64,000 nucleotides of DNA from Acidobacteriaceae bacterium (lineage in GTDB: Bacteria > Acidobacteriota > Terriglobia > Terriglobales > Acidobacteriaceae): assembly GCA_035944135.1 (NCBI GenBank), contig DASZBM010000010.1:682001-746000 (forward strand), in the 5' to 3' direction. The stretch's first letter is position 1. Every line of letters begins with the position of its first letter. Both the position numbers and the translations under genes were made by a program. This document shows positions 1-11,400 of this stretch, one piece after another. Below the pieces are notes generated by a model, which saw only the letters and a list, made by a program, of their open reading frames with translations, had not been told where the DNA came from and searched no databases.

Positions 1-331
1 CATTCAGGTAAGAAGTGTGAAGGTAAACGATGTCAGGCGCAAATGAGATTAGGTCCGCTGGATCCACCACTGTGTCTTCGTAAAACCTGCCGTACTCGGA
101 CTGGTGGAACTCGGGCTTGAATCCAGAAGCCAAGAGTAGAATTTCCAGAAGGTCAACAACCTCGTTGGTTGTAGAGCCGCCGAGTACGGCAATCCGAACT
201 GGCTGGAGGTTCGCCGCTGCACCAAATTGGCGGCGCAGGCTCTTACGCTTGAGCAGAAGATCGACGGCGCTGAGTTGATCAATACCCATGAACAGACGAT
301 AGACCGCCTCTTTCCGAAAATACGATACCAC
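1..331 (-). CDS. FkbH-like HAD-family protein, N-terminal part (runs off window)
   Basis: This open frame reads leftward from a GTG at 331 (an internal ATG lies at 289) and is still open at base 1, so only about the first 110 residues are present. The translation contains RIAVLGGSTTNEVVDLLEIL, then HQSEYGRFYED and FAPDIVYLHTS. These match the N-terminal domain typical of FkbH/HAD-IIIC proteins, where a GGSTT loop precedes a YGxYxx(D/E) segment and a PDxxxxHT strand. Family members act on glyceryl- or hydroxyacyl-ACP groups in polyketide, O-antigen or lipid pathways. The catalytic HAD DxDxT motif would lie beyond the window edge. A TAG stop directly precedes the GTG, so the frame cannot extend further upstream. 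The start choice is uncertain because no strong ribosome site is visible; the family call is fairly secure. Confidence 0.7.
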   Translation of the reverse strand, partial: MVSYFRKEAVYRLFMGIDQLSAVDLLLKRKSLRRQFGAAANLQPVRIAVLGGSTTNEVVDLLEILLLASGFKPEFHQSEYGRFYEDTVVDPADLISFAPDIVYLHTSYLN

Positions 332-541
332 CTATTGGCAAGGCCATGCTTCTCCACACGTCTTGCGCTGAGGACGGATCGTTTCAGGTCGGCAGAATCG
401 ACAGGCGCTGTATCTTGGGACCAGTTTACAGAATCCCTCCCGCTCTAAGCCTGAGACGCTGACGTGGAGGTGGTGGGTACCCACCCATGCATTTGTCCGA
501 TCATGCCCCGCCGTGTTTCTCTTAGCATCTCCAGTAAACAA

Positions 542-715
542 CTAAAGTTCGACCGTAGTATGGTTACCTACCGATGTCTTTCGCGCGCCTGGGCACCGAC
601 TTTCCTTGCTGTCTCGCGGACATTCTCTTTCACCGGCAAACCTTGCCCACGCCGCGTTTTCGGTTTGCTTGCCCTCGGTGATGTCCTGGCTCACTCCAAG
701 CGCGAAGGAGAGCCG
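542..715 (-). pseudogene. possible PAS-domain remnant
   Basis: On the minus strand, just after an in-frame TAG at 716-718, the frame reads RLSFALGVSQDITEGKQ. This resembles the end of a PAS fold (GVSQDITERK in many sensor kinases). The rest of the 58-codon frame is not recognisable and there is no start codon or ribosome site, so this looks like a decayed fragment of a sensory gene and not a working one. The resemblance is short and could be chance. Confidence 0.3.
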
Positions 716-789
716 CTAAGTTGTGAGGGAATTTGGTGGCGCTGAACCCTGTCGAACGAGTTCATGTATGCATATAAGAGGAGATTCTG

Positions 790-945
790 ATGGCTGAACG
801 AATTGCGAGTTGCATGAACACCCTCGCGTTCAACTTGGCTCTCAATCTCTTAACCCGAGCGGGAATGGCGAGGTTTCGACTTGGAAAGCTCCGCAAAGAA
901 CAATCCGGACAGCTACCGCCGCGGTGTTCAGCACCGCGAGGATGA
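790..945 (+). CDS. possible small protein, 51 aa, unrecognised
   Basis: A short frame starts with ATG at 790, preceded at good spacing by AGAGGAG, one of the better ribosome-binding sequences in this part of the window. The product is basic, with a hydrophobic N-terminal third (LAFNLALNLL) and an Arg/Pro-rich end. It resembles no family I know and points toward the VOC gene, ending 8 bases before it. The good ribosome site is the only support; it may be a fragment of a lost gene. Confidence 0.22.
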   Translation: MAERIASCMNTLAFNLALNLLTRAGMARFRLGKLRKEQSGQLPPRCSAPRG

Positions 946-953
946 GAGCGAGG

Positions 954-1403
954 TTAGGCGAGGCCAGGTGGGCAGAGGTCACCCTCGCTGCTGCGTTCGA
1001 CAAGTTCGATCGGCAGTAGATCATCGCCAATCAGCCAGCAGATCCTGCGGCCGGCGAATGCCAATCCTGGCTTTGGTTCCGAAATCAGGCGCATTCCGGC
1101 CTCCTCAAGCTGGGAAATAGCTTCTTCGAGTGGCCCTGCGATGAAGCAAAGATGGTTGAGGCCGCTTCCGCGCTTGACCGCATTGGCGAGCTTGCTCTCG
1201 GGACCGTCGGGCGCGACCAATTCAAGGTAGGAGCAGTCTCCGCGCAGCTTCAAGAACTGAACCAAGGCTGTCTGCAGCGGGTCGTGGATGATAGGGGTCA
1301 CGAGTTCGTAGCCGTAGCGGCTGACATAGCTTGCTGCGATGGGACCGATGCTGGCCGCGGCATAGCCGATGTGGTGAAGTTGTAGCGCGGTACCTGAGCT
1401 CAT
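954..1403 (-). CDS. VOC (glyoxalase/methylmalonyl-CoA epimerase-like) protein
   Basis: The 149-residue product has two beta-alpha-beta-beta-beta modules of the vicinal oxygen chelate fold. Candidate metal ligands are seen in order: LHHIGYA near the N-terminus, YLELVAP mid-protein, GLNHLCF at the start of the second module and PIELVE at the end. The order fits methylmalonyl-CoA epimerase-like VOC proteins. The substrate cannot be told from the sequence. VOC proteins of this type occur next to FkbH-like genes in acyl-modifying clusters, and an FkbH-like gene lies 600 bases downstream on the same strand, though degenerate DNA separates them. The ATG at 1403 places the first beta strand 8 residues in; starts further upstream would add an unrelated Arg-rich extension. 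Confidence 0.75.
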   Translation of the reverse strand: MSSGTALQLHHIGYAAASIGPIAASYVSRYGYELVTPIIHDPLQTALVQFLKLRGDCSYLELVAPDGPESKLANAVKRGSGLNHLCFIAGPLEEAISQLEEAGMRLISEPKPGLAFAGRRICWLIGDDLLPIELVERSSEGDLCPPGLA

Positions 1404-1845
1404 GGGCCATCCAAATGATTCGAGAAGTCTACCAGCTCGTTGTAATCTGTGACCTGGTCCAACAAGTTTGTGCAATGGACGGCGTTGCCCTTTTTCTTCG
1501 CGTGAAATAGGACGCTATCTAGACACAGGGCTTAGTAGTTCACCGTTCTGGTGGAAGGGATTCCTGAAAAGACATGATGTGTGTGTCGCGGGGCTGGAAG
1601 AGCACCGTGAATTTCGGGGCATTTTTATCCACAATAAATGGTGTTGCTCCGGAGCGCTGTCCTAGATATAGCGGCACTCATTCCGTATGTTACTAGCTCA
1701 TTTCAAAGAGACAGAGATTGCAACAGCGCGGCACACCGTCAGAGTGCAGAGCGTCTATCGTCAAAATCTCGATGACCTCATCCTGCCTCAGTGGGACGGG
1801 AATTCGTTTGCAGGAAGTGACGGCGGTTGGATCCCTACAGTTAAA
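1404..1845. other. intergenic, no gene seen
   Basis: This 440-base stretch upstream of the VOC gene and downstream of the tRNA contains only short frames without motifs or ribosome sites. It presumably carries the VOC promoter; I could not pick a clear -35/-10 pair. Confidence 0.4.
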
Positions 1846-1922
1846 TGGTCGGGACGACTAGATTCGAACTAGCGACCTCACCCACCCCAAGGGTGCGCTC
1901 TACCAGGCTGAGCCACGTCCCG
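1846..1922 (-). tRNA. tRNA-Pro (GGG)
   Basis: Read on the minus strand, the 77-base cloverleaf has a seven-base acceptor stem (CGGGACG pairing with CGTCCCG), the D-arm GCTCAGCCTGGTAGAGC, an anticodon stem CACCC/GGGTG closing the loop TTGGGGT with anticodon GGG, and a T-arm with TTCGAAT. The 3' ACCA (discriminator A plus CCA) is encoded in the DNA. Confidence 0.95.
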
Positions 1923-2008
1923 ACCGTCACTGCATGCGCCGGCTCTTCAGCCCGCGCGGGGTACGTCCAGTCTACCACTGGACAGAAAAGTTAATTCGCC
2001 CCGAAGCC

Positions 2009-2281
2009 TTAATGCGTCGGCGCCACATACTCCTTCGGCAGCTCGCCGCCGCTCCCAAAGAAGAACTCATTCATCTGTTCCACCAGGAACTCCTGCGCCT
2101 CACGTGTCCACGGCTGCAGACGGTATTCGTTCAGCAGCATCTTCTGCCGCTCCACCCACTCGCCCCAAGCCTTCTTTGACACATTCTTATAAATCTTTTG
2201 CCCAAAATCCGAGTCAAACGGAGGCTCGTCCAGCCCTTCCATCTCCTGCTTATACTTCGCGCAGAACACCATATGCGCCAT
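2009..2281 (-). CDS. yggX: YggX-type Fe(2+)-trafficking / oxidative damage protection protein
   Basis: This 90-residue protein starts MAHMVFCAKYKQE and contains EGLDEPPF and AWGEWVERQKMLLNEYRL. It is collinear with YggX, whose single conserved cysteine near the N-terminus (here Cys7) is important for its function. The family protects iron-sulfur proteins from oxidative damage and has been proposed to move Fe(II). I chose the ATG at 2281 because AAGGAG lies about 10 bases upstream and the family begins this way; a TTG two codons upstream is less likely. It is a stand-alone gene, divergent from the DNA ligase gene, with about 115 bases between the two starts for promoters. Confidence 0.93.
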   Translation of the reverse strand: MAHMVFCAKYKQEMEGLDEPPFDSDFGQKIYKNVSKKAWGEWVERQKMLLNEYRLQPWTREAQEFLVEQMNEFFFGSGGELPKEYVAPTH

Positions 2282-2389
2282 CGCCAAAAATCTCCTTATC
2301 GCTACATTCTACTGACTCGCTGGCACACTCGCCGACTGGCGCACTGAAATGCCCTCCCGTCCTTCACCGAGGCGCCTGCATCCCTATAA

Positions 2390-4540
<2,151 letters not shown>

Positions 4541-4573
4541 CACCACCCCATATAATAGAGACAGGAAGAATCA

Positions 4574-4593
4574 CGCCCGGCAGACGCCGGGCG
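4574..4593 (+). terminator. hairpin downstream of ligA
   Basis: CGCCCGG and CCGGGCG form a 7-bp GC stem with a six-base loop, 33 bases after the ligA stop. No clear T-run follows, so it is a weak terminator candidate or an RNA-stabilising hairpin. Confidence 0.35.
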
Positions 4594-4690
4594 TTCGCAT
4601 TTCTGCTCCTTGAAAATCGAGTACTTTCAAGATTTTGCAGCTGGTGAGCGCTACAAAACGGGCATTTTGCGCCAGAAGTGACACCCGGAG

Positions 4691-4718
4691 ACACTTAGGT
4701 CCGAGGCTAAGTGTTTTG
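4691..4718. terminator. likely bidirectional terminator between ligA and manD
   Basis: ACACTTAG and CTAAGTGT form a perfect 8-bp stem with an eight-base spacer, followed on the plus strand by TTTTG. It lies between two convergent genes, which fits a shared terminator, though the T-run is short. Confidence 0.5.
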
Positions 4719-4764
4719 TCAGGAAGATTTTGCGCAAAAAGTACGGGGGGAGGGGGCCCCCTTC

Positions 4765-5973
4765 CTACCAGTCCGTCAGCGTCCCATCCAGCTTCCTGGC
4801 GATCGGCAGATACGCCCTCTGGTACGGATATTTTGCTGCCAGCGCCTCATCAATCTCCACCCCCAGCCCCGGCTTATCCCCCGGATGCATGTACCCCGCC
4901 TCGAACCGGTAGGCATGCGGAAACACCTCATCCGTCAGCTTCGAGTGGTGCATGTGCTCCTGTATCCCGAAGTTATGGATCGCCAGGCCGACATGTAACG
5001 CCGCCGCCATCGTCACCGGGCTCAGGTCCGTGGCCCCGTGGTACCCCGTACGCACCTGGTACAGGTCCGCGAAGTCCGCCACCTTCTTGGCATGCGTAAT
5101 CCCGCCCCCGTGCACCACAGTCATCCGGATGTAATCGATGAGCTGTTTCGAAATTAGCTCATTGCAATCCCACCCTGAATTGAAAACCTCGCCTGTCGCA
5201 ATCGGCGTCGTCGTGTGCTGCCGTATCAGCGCAAAGCACTCCTGATTCTCCGCCGGCGTCGGATCCTCCATCCAGAACAGGTGAAACGGATCCAGCGCCT
5301 TGCCCAGCCGCGCCGCCTCAATCGGCGTCAGCCGGTGATGCACGTCATGCAACAGATGCACATCCTCGCCGACTGTTTTGCGCAGCTCCTCAAACAGCTT
5401 CGGAGCGAAGTTCAGGTACCGCTCGGTCGACCACACACTCTCGCTCGGCAACCCACGTTCCGCCGGCTCATACGGCTTACCGCCCTTCGGCACACCGTAG
5501 CTTGAGGCAACACCAGGGACGCCAGCCTGCGCGCGCACCGCCAGGTATCCCTCGCTCATGTGTTTCTGTACCGAGTCGATCGCTTCAGCAATGTCCGCTC
5601 CATTCGCATGCGTGTACACAAGACATCCTTGCCGCGACGCTCCGCCGAGCAGGTTGTACACCGGCGTGTTCAGGGCCTTGCCCTTGATGTCCCACAGCGC
5701 CACATCCACCGCGGCGATCGCCGACATCGTCACCGGCCCCCGCCGCCAGTACGCCCCGCGATACAGGTACTGCCAGATGTCCTCGATCTGTGACGGATCG
5801 CGCCCGATCAAGCAGGGAATCACATGCTCCTCGAGGTACGCCGCCACCGCCAGCTCGCGCCCATTCAGCGTCGCGTCACCGAGCCCGTGAATGCCTTCAT
5901 CAGTCTCGATCTTCAGCGTCACAAAATTGCGATCGGGTGAGCAGACAATCAATCTTGCAGCAGTAATCTTCAT
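4765..5973 (-). CDS. manD: D-mannonate dehydratase, enolase superfamily (ManD/RspA type)
   Basis: The 402-residue product is the same length as characterised ManD enzymes, which dehydrate D-mannonate to 2-keto-3-deoxygluconate. The expected active-site residues fall at the positions I recall for that family: Arg147 and Tyr159 in the mobile loop, metal ligands Asp210, Glu236 and Glu262 (in LLHDVHH, WMEDPTP and ATGEVF), and His212. It has the enolase-type N-terminal capping domain and a TIM barrel. It is the last gene of the xylan operon, 15 bases after the alpha-glucuronidase gene. That placement supports a role in catabolism of glucuronate released from xylan and argues against the starvation-sensing role once assigned to RspA. 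Related family members with low activity on mannonate or gluconate cannot be excluded by sequence alone. Confidence 0.92.
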   Translation of the reverse strand: MKITAARLIVCSPDRNFVTLKIETDEGIHGLGDATLNGRELAVAAYLEEHVIPCLIGRDPSQIEDIWQYLYRGAYWRRGPVTMSAIAAVDVALWDIKGKALNTPVYNLLGGASRQGCLVYTHANGADIAEAIDSVQKHMSEGYLAVRAQAGVPGVASSYGVPKGGKPYEPAERGLPSESVWSTERYLNFAPKLFEELRKTVGEDVHLLHDVHHRLTPIEAARLGKALDPFHLFWMEDPTPAENQECFALIRQHTTTPIATGEVFNSGWDCNELISKQLIDYIRMTVVHGGGITHAKKVADFADLYQVRTGYHGATDLSPVTMAAALHVGLAIHNFGIQEHMHHSKLTDEVFPHAYRFEAGYMHPGDKPGLGVEIDEALAAKYPYQRAYLPIARKLDGTLTDW

Positions 5974-5988
5974 CGCGTCCTCACTTCG

Positions 5989-8628
5989 TTACTGTGGAGT
6001 GATCGGTCCATCCGGTCCAATCTCGATGTAGTCGACCGGAGCATACTCCTGCAGGTTAGGCTGCATACGCAGCCCTTGAGAGGGACCTGCTAGCCCTGCG
6101 GCCTGAGCTCCATGAAACAGGATCAGCCGCACATCCGGAACACCGCGCAGCTCCAGTACATCACCAGGCTTCAGCGTCACACTGCGAATCGTGCGTCGCG
6201 TGCTCGTCTGTCCATCAAGATGAGGATCGGGTTGAGCAGGCGGAAGTTTGTCATCCGCTTTCCACGTCGCGACCTCTAATCCATTCACGCTGAGAGTGTA
6301 AGTCGAAACTCCGGCCCAGATATCGAAGTACTGCACCGCAATATCGTACGTTCCCGCTGGCTTCTGAAGCGTTGTCGTGAGCGTGCATCCGCCAGCGTCG
6401 TGGCAGACGACGGCCTTGCCACCCGAAGCTGTCTCCCAAGGCGTCACATCGACCGTCTGGTATCCAACAGCCTTCATGTCCTCAGCTTCGATGCGATTTG
6501 GATGATGGCCAACGCGACCTTGCGCATCGTCGATGCCAGAGATGCGCTGAAACCAGTTATCGATCGCATCCCGCCACACGATCGCGTGACCTGCCTGGTA
6601 CCCGAATAGTGCATCTGTTTTCTCGTATCGCTCATCGTCGATCTTGCCCTTGAGCGACTCCCACTGCTGCACATACTCTGCTGCGGCAAGCGCGCCTTCG
6701 TAGTGCGAGTCGTAGATGCTCTGCACGAGCGTCTTGCCGGAGTGCAGCTTGTAGTCATACGGCACGTGATGGAAGAACAGCAGCAGATCGTCAGGACAGG
6801 TTGCGAGCGACTCATACTTGTCGGCGAGTTCCTTTGGATACTGGCCGATGTAGCCCGTTCCCGTCGCGACGGTACGGTCCATGCCGATGCCCTCCTTTTC
6901 GCCGCGGAACCACTGTCCCCATCCGTTGTGCTCCGCGCTTTCGATGCCCGGACCGAAGTGATAGCCGAGAATGTTCGTCAGCGTGCCCATGCCGTTCGGC
7001 CCCGTGTAGCTCTCGTATACATGCCAGCTCTTCATCTGCATCGCATCGATCGTACGATCCACCTGCGGATCGTTGCCCCACGTCAGTCGCGTCCAGGTGT
7101 CGATGATCTTCTCGAGCGGCTCATCAGGATTCCACGCGAGCTTGCCGTAACCGTAGAGGTTCGCCATCGCCATTGGATGATGCAGCCAGTTCGGTTCCAT
7201 CCCGACGTTCACGACGCTGACGAATCCGCCAGTTGGCTGGTTGAATGTCTTGCCAGTAATGATGTCTTTAACCGGTGAGGGCTTTCCGTCGACGCGCATG
7301 TCGGTGTCGAGCACCCACCTCCACATGCTCGGCAGCCAAACCATGTGCCGCTGCTGTCCCGTGTACTCCTGAGTCGTCTGCAGTTCGATTGCTTCCGGCG
7401 TATGACGTAACGCTGCGAACAGCGGCGAAACGGGTTCACGCGCCTGGAAGTCGATTGGACCTTCCTTGATCTGAATGATGACGTTCTCGTCGAACTTTCC
7501 GTCGAGAGAGGCGAAGTTGTCGACGCCGGCGCGTGCGCGGTCTGCCTTCAGATCGTGCCAGTCGAGATGATTGTTGTAGACGAAGCCGCGATACAGCACC
7601 ACACCGTGATGTGGCGCAAGAGCACGGGCTAACACGTTCGCTGCGTCAGCGGGTGAACGGCCATACTGCGATGGCCCTTTGCGTCCTTCCGAATCGGCCT
7701 TCACAGTGAAGCCGCCGAAATCGGGAATAAGCGTGTAGATCTCCTCGACCTTCTTCTGCCACCACGCGATCACTTTTGGGTCGAGCGGATCAAACGTATC
7801 CAATCCTCCGACGGTCTGCGGACTCGTGAGATCGATCGAGAGCGCGAGCTTCACACCCCAGGGGCGAAACACGTCTGCGATGCGCGCGAACTCCTTGAGG
7901 TGCTCCGTCGTCAGCAGATCGAGGTCTGCATTCACGTTGTTAACGTTGCATCCATTGATGCCGATAGACGCGAGCAGCCGCGCGTACTCTCCAGCACGCG
8001 TCAGGTCCTGGCGAACATGCCCGTTCTCGAAGAAGATGGATGGGCCGGCGTAACCGCGCTCGATGGTACCGTTCAGGTTGTCCCATTCATCGACCCAACG
8101 AATCGGCGCAGAAGCTTTCTCAATCTCAAAATCGCGAATCGGTTGTTCTGAGGCTACTTCTTCGAGCAAATGGAAGGATGCATAGAGTTCAGCTTGAGGC
8201 GTCATTGTCTGCAGCAGGAACGATCCGCCCTGCAGACTATTCTTCTGGATAACAAACCAATCTGAGGTGAAACGTGCAGATCCTCTCGCTCCAGCGTTGA
8301 CCTCGGGGCCAGTCTCCGAGGGTTTGGGTCCCCGGTTGAGGCGAATGGCACGAACCTTGTAGCTGAAATCGTATGGAACAACTGTGAACGTTCGTCCCAA
8401 CATTGATGTGAGTCCACGCTGCAACTCTCGCGCCGCCGCACGGTCGGCAGGAGTATCTACCTGGAACATGATGCGATCAGGAAGAAACTCATATACGCTG
8501 GAATTCAAGATCGGTGCATAGCGCAGCCATGCAGCAGAACCGTCTTCCGCTCTCGCACTTGGGCCAGCAACAGCAAACAAAAGAGCGAAGCTCGCAACGC
8601 TCTTCAACCAGATACTCGAGCACCGCAT
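5989..8628 (-). CDS. GH67 alpha-glucuronidase with C-terminal carbohydrate-binding-like domain
   Basis: This 879-residue secreted enzyme has an N-terminal signal peptide ending near PSARAEDG. It should remove (4-O-methyl)glucuronic acid from the non-reducing end of xylo-oligosaccharides. GH67 features include the RWVDEWDNLNGTIERGY segment, GINGCNVNNVNA, the acid/base-type motif VKADSEG (Glu314), the VIIQIKEGPIDFQ strand and VWLPSMWRW. Typical bacterial GH67 enzymes are about 680-730 residues. Here an extra 130-140 residues after residue about 735 begin RIEAEDM and look like a CBM6/CBM35-type beta-sandwich, perhaps for holding substrate. It lies between the GH3 and manD genes in the same operon. 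Confidence 0.94.
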   Translation of the reverse strand: MRCSSIWLKSVASFALLFAVAGPSARAEDGSAAWLRYAPILNSSVYEFLPDRIMFQVDTPADRAAARELQRGLTSMLGRTFTVVPYDFSYKVRAIRLNRGPKPSETGPEVNAGARGSARFTSDWFVIQKNSLQGGSFLLQTMTPQAELYASFHLLEEVASEQPIRDFEIEKASAPIRWVDEWDNLNGTIERGYAGPSIFFENGHVRQDLTRAGEYARLLASIGINGCNVNNVNADLDLLTTEHLKEFARIADVFRPWGVKLALSIDLTSPQTVGGLDTFDPLDPKVIAWWQKKVEEIYTLIPDFGGFTVKADSEGRKGPSQYGRSPADAANVLARALAPHHGVVLYRGFVYNNHLDWHDLKADRARAGVDNFASLDGKFDENVIIQIKEGPIDFQAREPVSPLFAALRHTPEAIELQTTQEYTGQQRHMVWLPSMWRWVLDTDMRVDGKPSPVKDIITGKTFNQPTGGFVSVVNVGMEPNWLHHPMAMANLYGYGKLAWNPDEPLEKIIDTWTRLTWGNDPQVDRTIDAMQMKSWHVYESYTGPNGMGTLTNILGYHFGPGIESAEHNGWGQWFRGEKEGIGMDRTVATGTGYIGQYPKELADKYESLATCPDDLLLFFHHVPYDYKLHSGKTLVQSIYDSHYEGALAAAEYVQQWESLKGKIDDERYEKTDALFGYQAGHAIVWRDAIDNWFQRISGIDDAQGRVGHHPNRIEAEDMKAVGYQTVDVTPWETASGGKAVVCHDAGGCTLTTTLQKPAGTYDIAVQYFDIWAGVSTYTLSVNGLEVATWKADDKLPPAQPDPHLDGQTSTRRTIRSVTLKPGDVLELRGVPDVRLILFHGAQAAGLAGPSQGLRMQPNLQEYAPVDYIEIGPDGPITPQ

Positions 8629-8658
8629 CCCTTCGCTCCTTCGGTGTTGAAGTGTGAG

Positions 8659-11364
8659 TTAGTGCAGCAGTTCCTGCGTGCCGACGATGGTGAAGTCTGC
8701 TGTTTCTGGTTTGGAGGAAGCGCGGGGATCGTCGGGCTGTGAGCCGCCGACGGAGAGCTTGTAGCTGCCGGGCTGCACGCTGCGGACGCCCTTATCGTCG
8801 ACTTCGCTGAGCTCGCGCGGAGAGAGTTTGAAGACGACGTGCTTTGTTGCGCCGGGAGCGAGATGAACGCGCTCGAAGCTTTCGAGCTGAAGGTTCGGTG
8901 AAAGGCCGCCGTTGCCGTCGTGCGGAGGAATCAGGTAAAGCTCGGCGACTTCATCGCCTGCACGCGCGCCGGTGTTCTTAACGTCGGCTTCGACGGTTAG
9001 CGTGTCGCCTGCGTGGACGGTTGTCTCGGAGAGCTTCACGTGCGAATAGGCGAATTTTGTGTAGCTGAGGCCGTAACCGAAGTCGTAGAGCGGCTTGCCG
9101 GTGAAGTAACGGTAGGTGCGGTTCTTCATCGAGTAGTCGGTGAACGGTGGAAGCTCATCGAGTGAGGTGTAGAAGGTTAGTGGCAGACGGCCGGATGGAT
9201 TGTTCCTGCCGCCGAGTGTCTCGGCGATCGCGCGGCCGCCGGCTTCGCCTGGATACCAGGCTTCGAGGATCGCGTTGGCGTGGTCCTGCGCCCAGTTGAC
9301 CGCGAGTGCGGAGCCGTTGAGCAGAACGACGACGAGCGGCTTGCCGGTTGCAGCGACTTGTTCCAGCATCTGCAGTTGCGAGTCAGGCAGCTTGATGTCC
9401 GTGCGGTCGCCGCCGGAGAAGCCGGGAATCTGGATCTTCATCTCTTCGCCTTCTAGCTCGGGCGAGAGACCGACCATGGCGATGACGAGGTCGGCGTTCT
9501 TCGCGGCGTCGCCTGCGGCCTGCTGCAGAAGACCGGGTCCGGGGAAGTACTCGAGCGAGATGCCGGCGCCGAAGAGCGGAGCGTTGTGGGTGTAGGTAAC
9601 CTCGATGGCGTGAGGCTTGGTGTCAGCGAAGTCGAAGGAGAAACGCGGCGTTGTGCTCTCGCGGAACTCCGTGCCTTCGGTAGCGTGGGTGCTGACGTCA
9701 TTGCCGTCGATCTTCACATCGAAGTGCTCGCGGTCGCCGCACGGATAGCAGTGGGCGAGGCGCATGCTGAACTCCTGCTTGCCCGGCGCGAGCGGAGTGA
9801 TGAAGCCGGTCCAACGAACGCCGAAGTGGTCCTGCTTCACCTCGGGAACAGGAGCGGCGGAGTTCCAGTCGAAGTCGATTGCATGATCGATGCGCGTAGC
9901 CACCGGCGTGCCTTCGACCTTGCCGTTGGCGAAGTACTCGGCTTTGAGGCCCTCTTCGTGGGAATCAAGCGATGGACGCAGCATGGTACGCGGGACGGGC
10001 ATCGCCATGCCGTCGGCGTAGGGCGCGCCTTGTGCGTAGATGACCTTCGCTCCCGCGAACTCGGTGCGCAGTGCGTCGATCGGCATTGCAGGATTCTTCG
10101 GCACGGCGTTGTAGTTGCCTTCGAGCGCGGAAAGGGAAGCGGCGTTCGGGCCGATGACGGCGATGGTCTTGAACTTCGCGGGTGCGAGCGGGAGGATGCC
10201 GTCGTTCTTGAGCAGCACCATCGCTTTCTCGGAAGCTTCGAGCGCGAGTGCGTGGTGCGCAGGCGAGTTGACTTCGGAGAAGGGGATTGAATCGTAAGGC
10301 ACCATTGATGGTGGGTCGAAAAGGCCGAGCTTCATGCGCGCGAGGAAGAGACGCCGGAGTGAGATGTCGATATCGGCTTCGCTAATGAGGTGATCTTTGA
10401 CGGCGTCTGCAAGGCCGGTGGCATAGGAGCGGCCGCACTCGGTGTCGGTGCCGTGATGAAGCGCGTCAGCGTCGGCGTGCGCTTTGTCGGGTGAGGTGTG
10501 GTGCGCGGTCTTCTCGTAGAAGTCGTCAACGGCGCCGCAGTCGGAGGTGACGAAGCCCTGGAAGTTCCAGTAGCCGCGGAGGATTGTCTGCATGAGGAGG
10601 TCGCTGCCGCAGGCGGGCTGGCCGTAGATGGCGTTGTAGGCGCACATCGTCGAGTAGGCATGCGCGTCGACGATGGTGGCGCGGAACGCGGGCATGTAGG
10701 TGTCCCAGAGATCGTGTGGACTGGGCGTGACGTCGAAGCGATGGCGCTCGCTCTCGGGGCCGGAGTGCACGGCGAAGTGCTTGGGTGTGGCGATGACTTT
10801 GAAGTAATTGGGGTTCGTGCCTTGCAGGCCTTCGACGAAGTTCTTGCCGAGCGTGGCGGTGAGGAATGGGTCCTCGCCGTAGGTCTCCTGGCCGCGGCCC
10901 CAGCGCGGGTCGCGAAAGATGTTGATGTTGGGTGACCAGAAGGTGAGGCCGAAGTAGATGGAGTGGATGTTGTTGCGCAGGGCTTCGTTATTCTTGGCGC
11001 GTGCTTCGGTGGAGATGACGTCGCCGATCTGGTGGATGAGCGGAGCGTCCCATGTGGCGGCCATGCCGATGGCTTGCGGAAACATCGTCGCGTAGCCGGA
11101 GCGAGCGACCCCGTGAAGGCCCTCGTTCCACCAGTCGTACGCGGGGACGCCGAGGCGCGGGATCGCGGCGGAACTGTTCGACATTTCGGAAATTTTTTCT
11201 TCGAGTGTCATGCGGCCGACGAGGTCAGCGGCACGCTGCTCCTTCGGCAGCGACGGATCCATGTAGGGCAATGGCTTCGTTTGTTGCGCCCGTGAAATGG
11301 TCAGAGTGCTCGCGAGTGAAACTGCAAGAGCCAACAGGCCGCGCCGAAGTTGAGCAAGCTGCAT
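8659..11364 (-). CDS. GH3 beta-xylosidase/beta-glucosidase with PA14 domain
   Basis: The 901-residue exported glycosidase has a signal peptide ending around SRAQQ. The GH3 N-terminal barrel carries PRWGRGQETYGEDP, KHFAVHSGPE and the nucleophile Asp275 in GFVTSDCGAVDD. A second alpha/beta domain is interrupted by a PA14 insert at about 460-610 (GLKAEYF onward), and a fibronectin-III-like domain ends the protein (about 790-890). The long form with the Cys-Gly after the nucleophile and a PA14 insert is common in GH3 exo-beta-1,4-xylosidases. Together with the neighbouring alpha-glucuronidase this makes xylosidase the best guess, with glucosidase the alternative. It starts 36 bases after the ROK gene. 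Confidence 0.92.
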   Translation of the reverse strand: MQLAQLRRGLLALAVSLASTLTISRAQQTKPLPYMDPSLPKEQRAADLVGRMTLEEKISEMSNSSAAIPRLGVPAYDWWNEGLHGVARSGYATMFPQAIGMAATWDAPLIHQIGDVISTEARAKNNEALRNNIHSIYFGLTFWSPNINIFRDPRWGRGQETYGEDPFLTATLGKNFVEGLQGTNPNYFKVIATPKHFAVHSGPESERHRFDVTPSPHDLWDTYMPAFRATIVDAHAYSTMCAYNAIYGQPACGSDLLMQTILRGYWNFQGFVTSDCGAVDDFYEKTAHHTSPDKAHADADALHHGTDTECGRSYATGLADAVKDHLISEADIDISLRRLFLARMKLGLFDPPSMVPYDSIPFSEVNSPAHHALALEASEKAMVLLKNDGILPLAPAKFKTIAVIGPNAASLSALEGNYNAVPKNPAMPIDALRTEFAGAKVIYAQGAPYADGMAMPVPRTMLRPSLDSHEEGLKAEYFANGKVEGTPVATRIDHAIDFDWNSAAPVPEVKQDHFGVRWTGFITPLAPGKQEFSMRLAHCYPCGDREHFDVKIDGNDVSTHATEGTEFRESTTPRFSFDFADTKPHAIEVTYTHNAPLFGAGISLEYFPGPGLLQQAAGDAAKNADLVIAMVGLSPELEGEEMKIQIPGFSGGDRTDIKLPDSQLQMLEQVAATGKPLVVVLLNGSALAVNWAQDHANAILEAWYPGEAGGRAIAETLGGRNNPSGRLPLTFYTSLDELPPFTDYSMKNRTYRYFTGKPLYDFGYGLSYTKFAYSHVKLSETTVHAGDTLTVEADVKNTGARAGDEVAELYLIPPHDGNGGLSPNLQLESFERVHLAPGATKHVVFKLSPRELSEVDDKGVRSVQPGSYKLSVGGSQPDDPRASSKPETADFTIVGTQELLH

Positions 11365-11400
11365 TCTTGTTCTCCCGGTTATTGCTGAGGTTGAGGTGAG

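Larger units (their letters stand above)
332..953. other. low-coding stretch between FkbH-like gene and VOC gene
   Basis: Apart from the possible PAS remnant and a 51-codon frame at 790-945, I see no convincing gene here. The frames present have no family motifs and atypical composition. It probably holds the promoter of the leftward FkbH-like gene plus decayed sequence. Confidence 0.4.

Noticed and set aside
1687-1872. 61-codon plus-strand frame running into tRNA-Pro
   Set aside because: No motif or ribosome site, and it ends inside the tRNA on the opposite strand.
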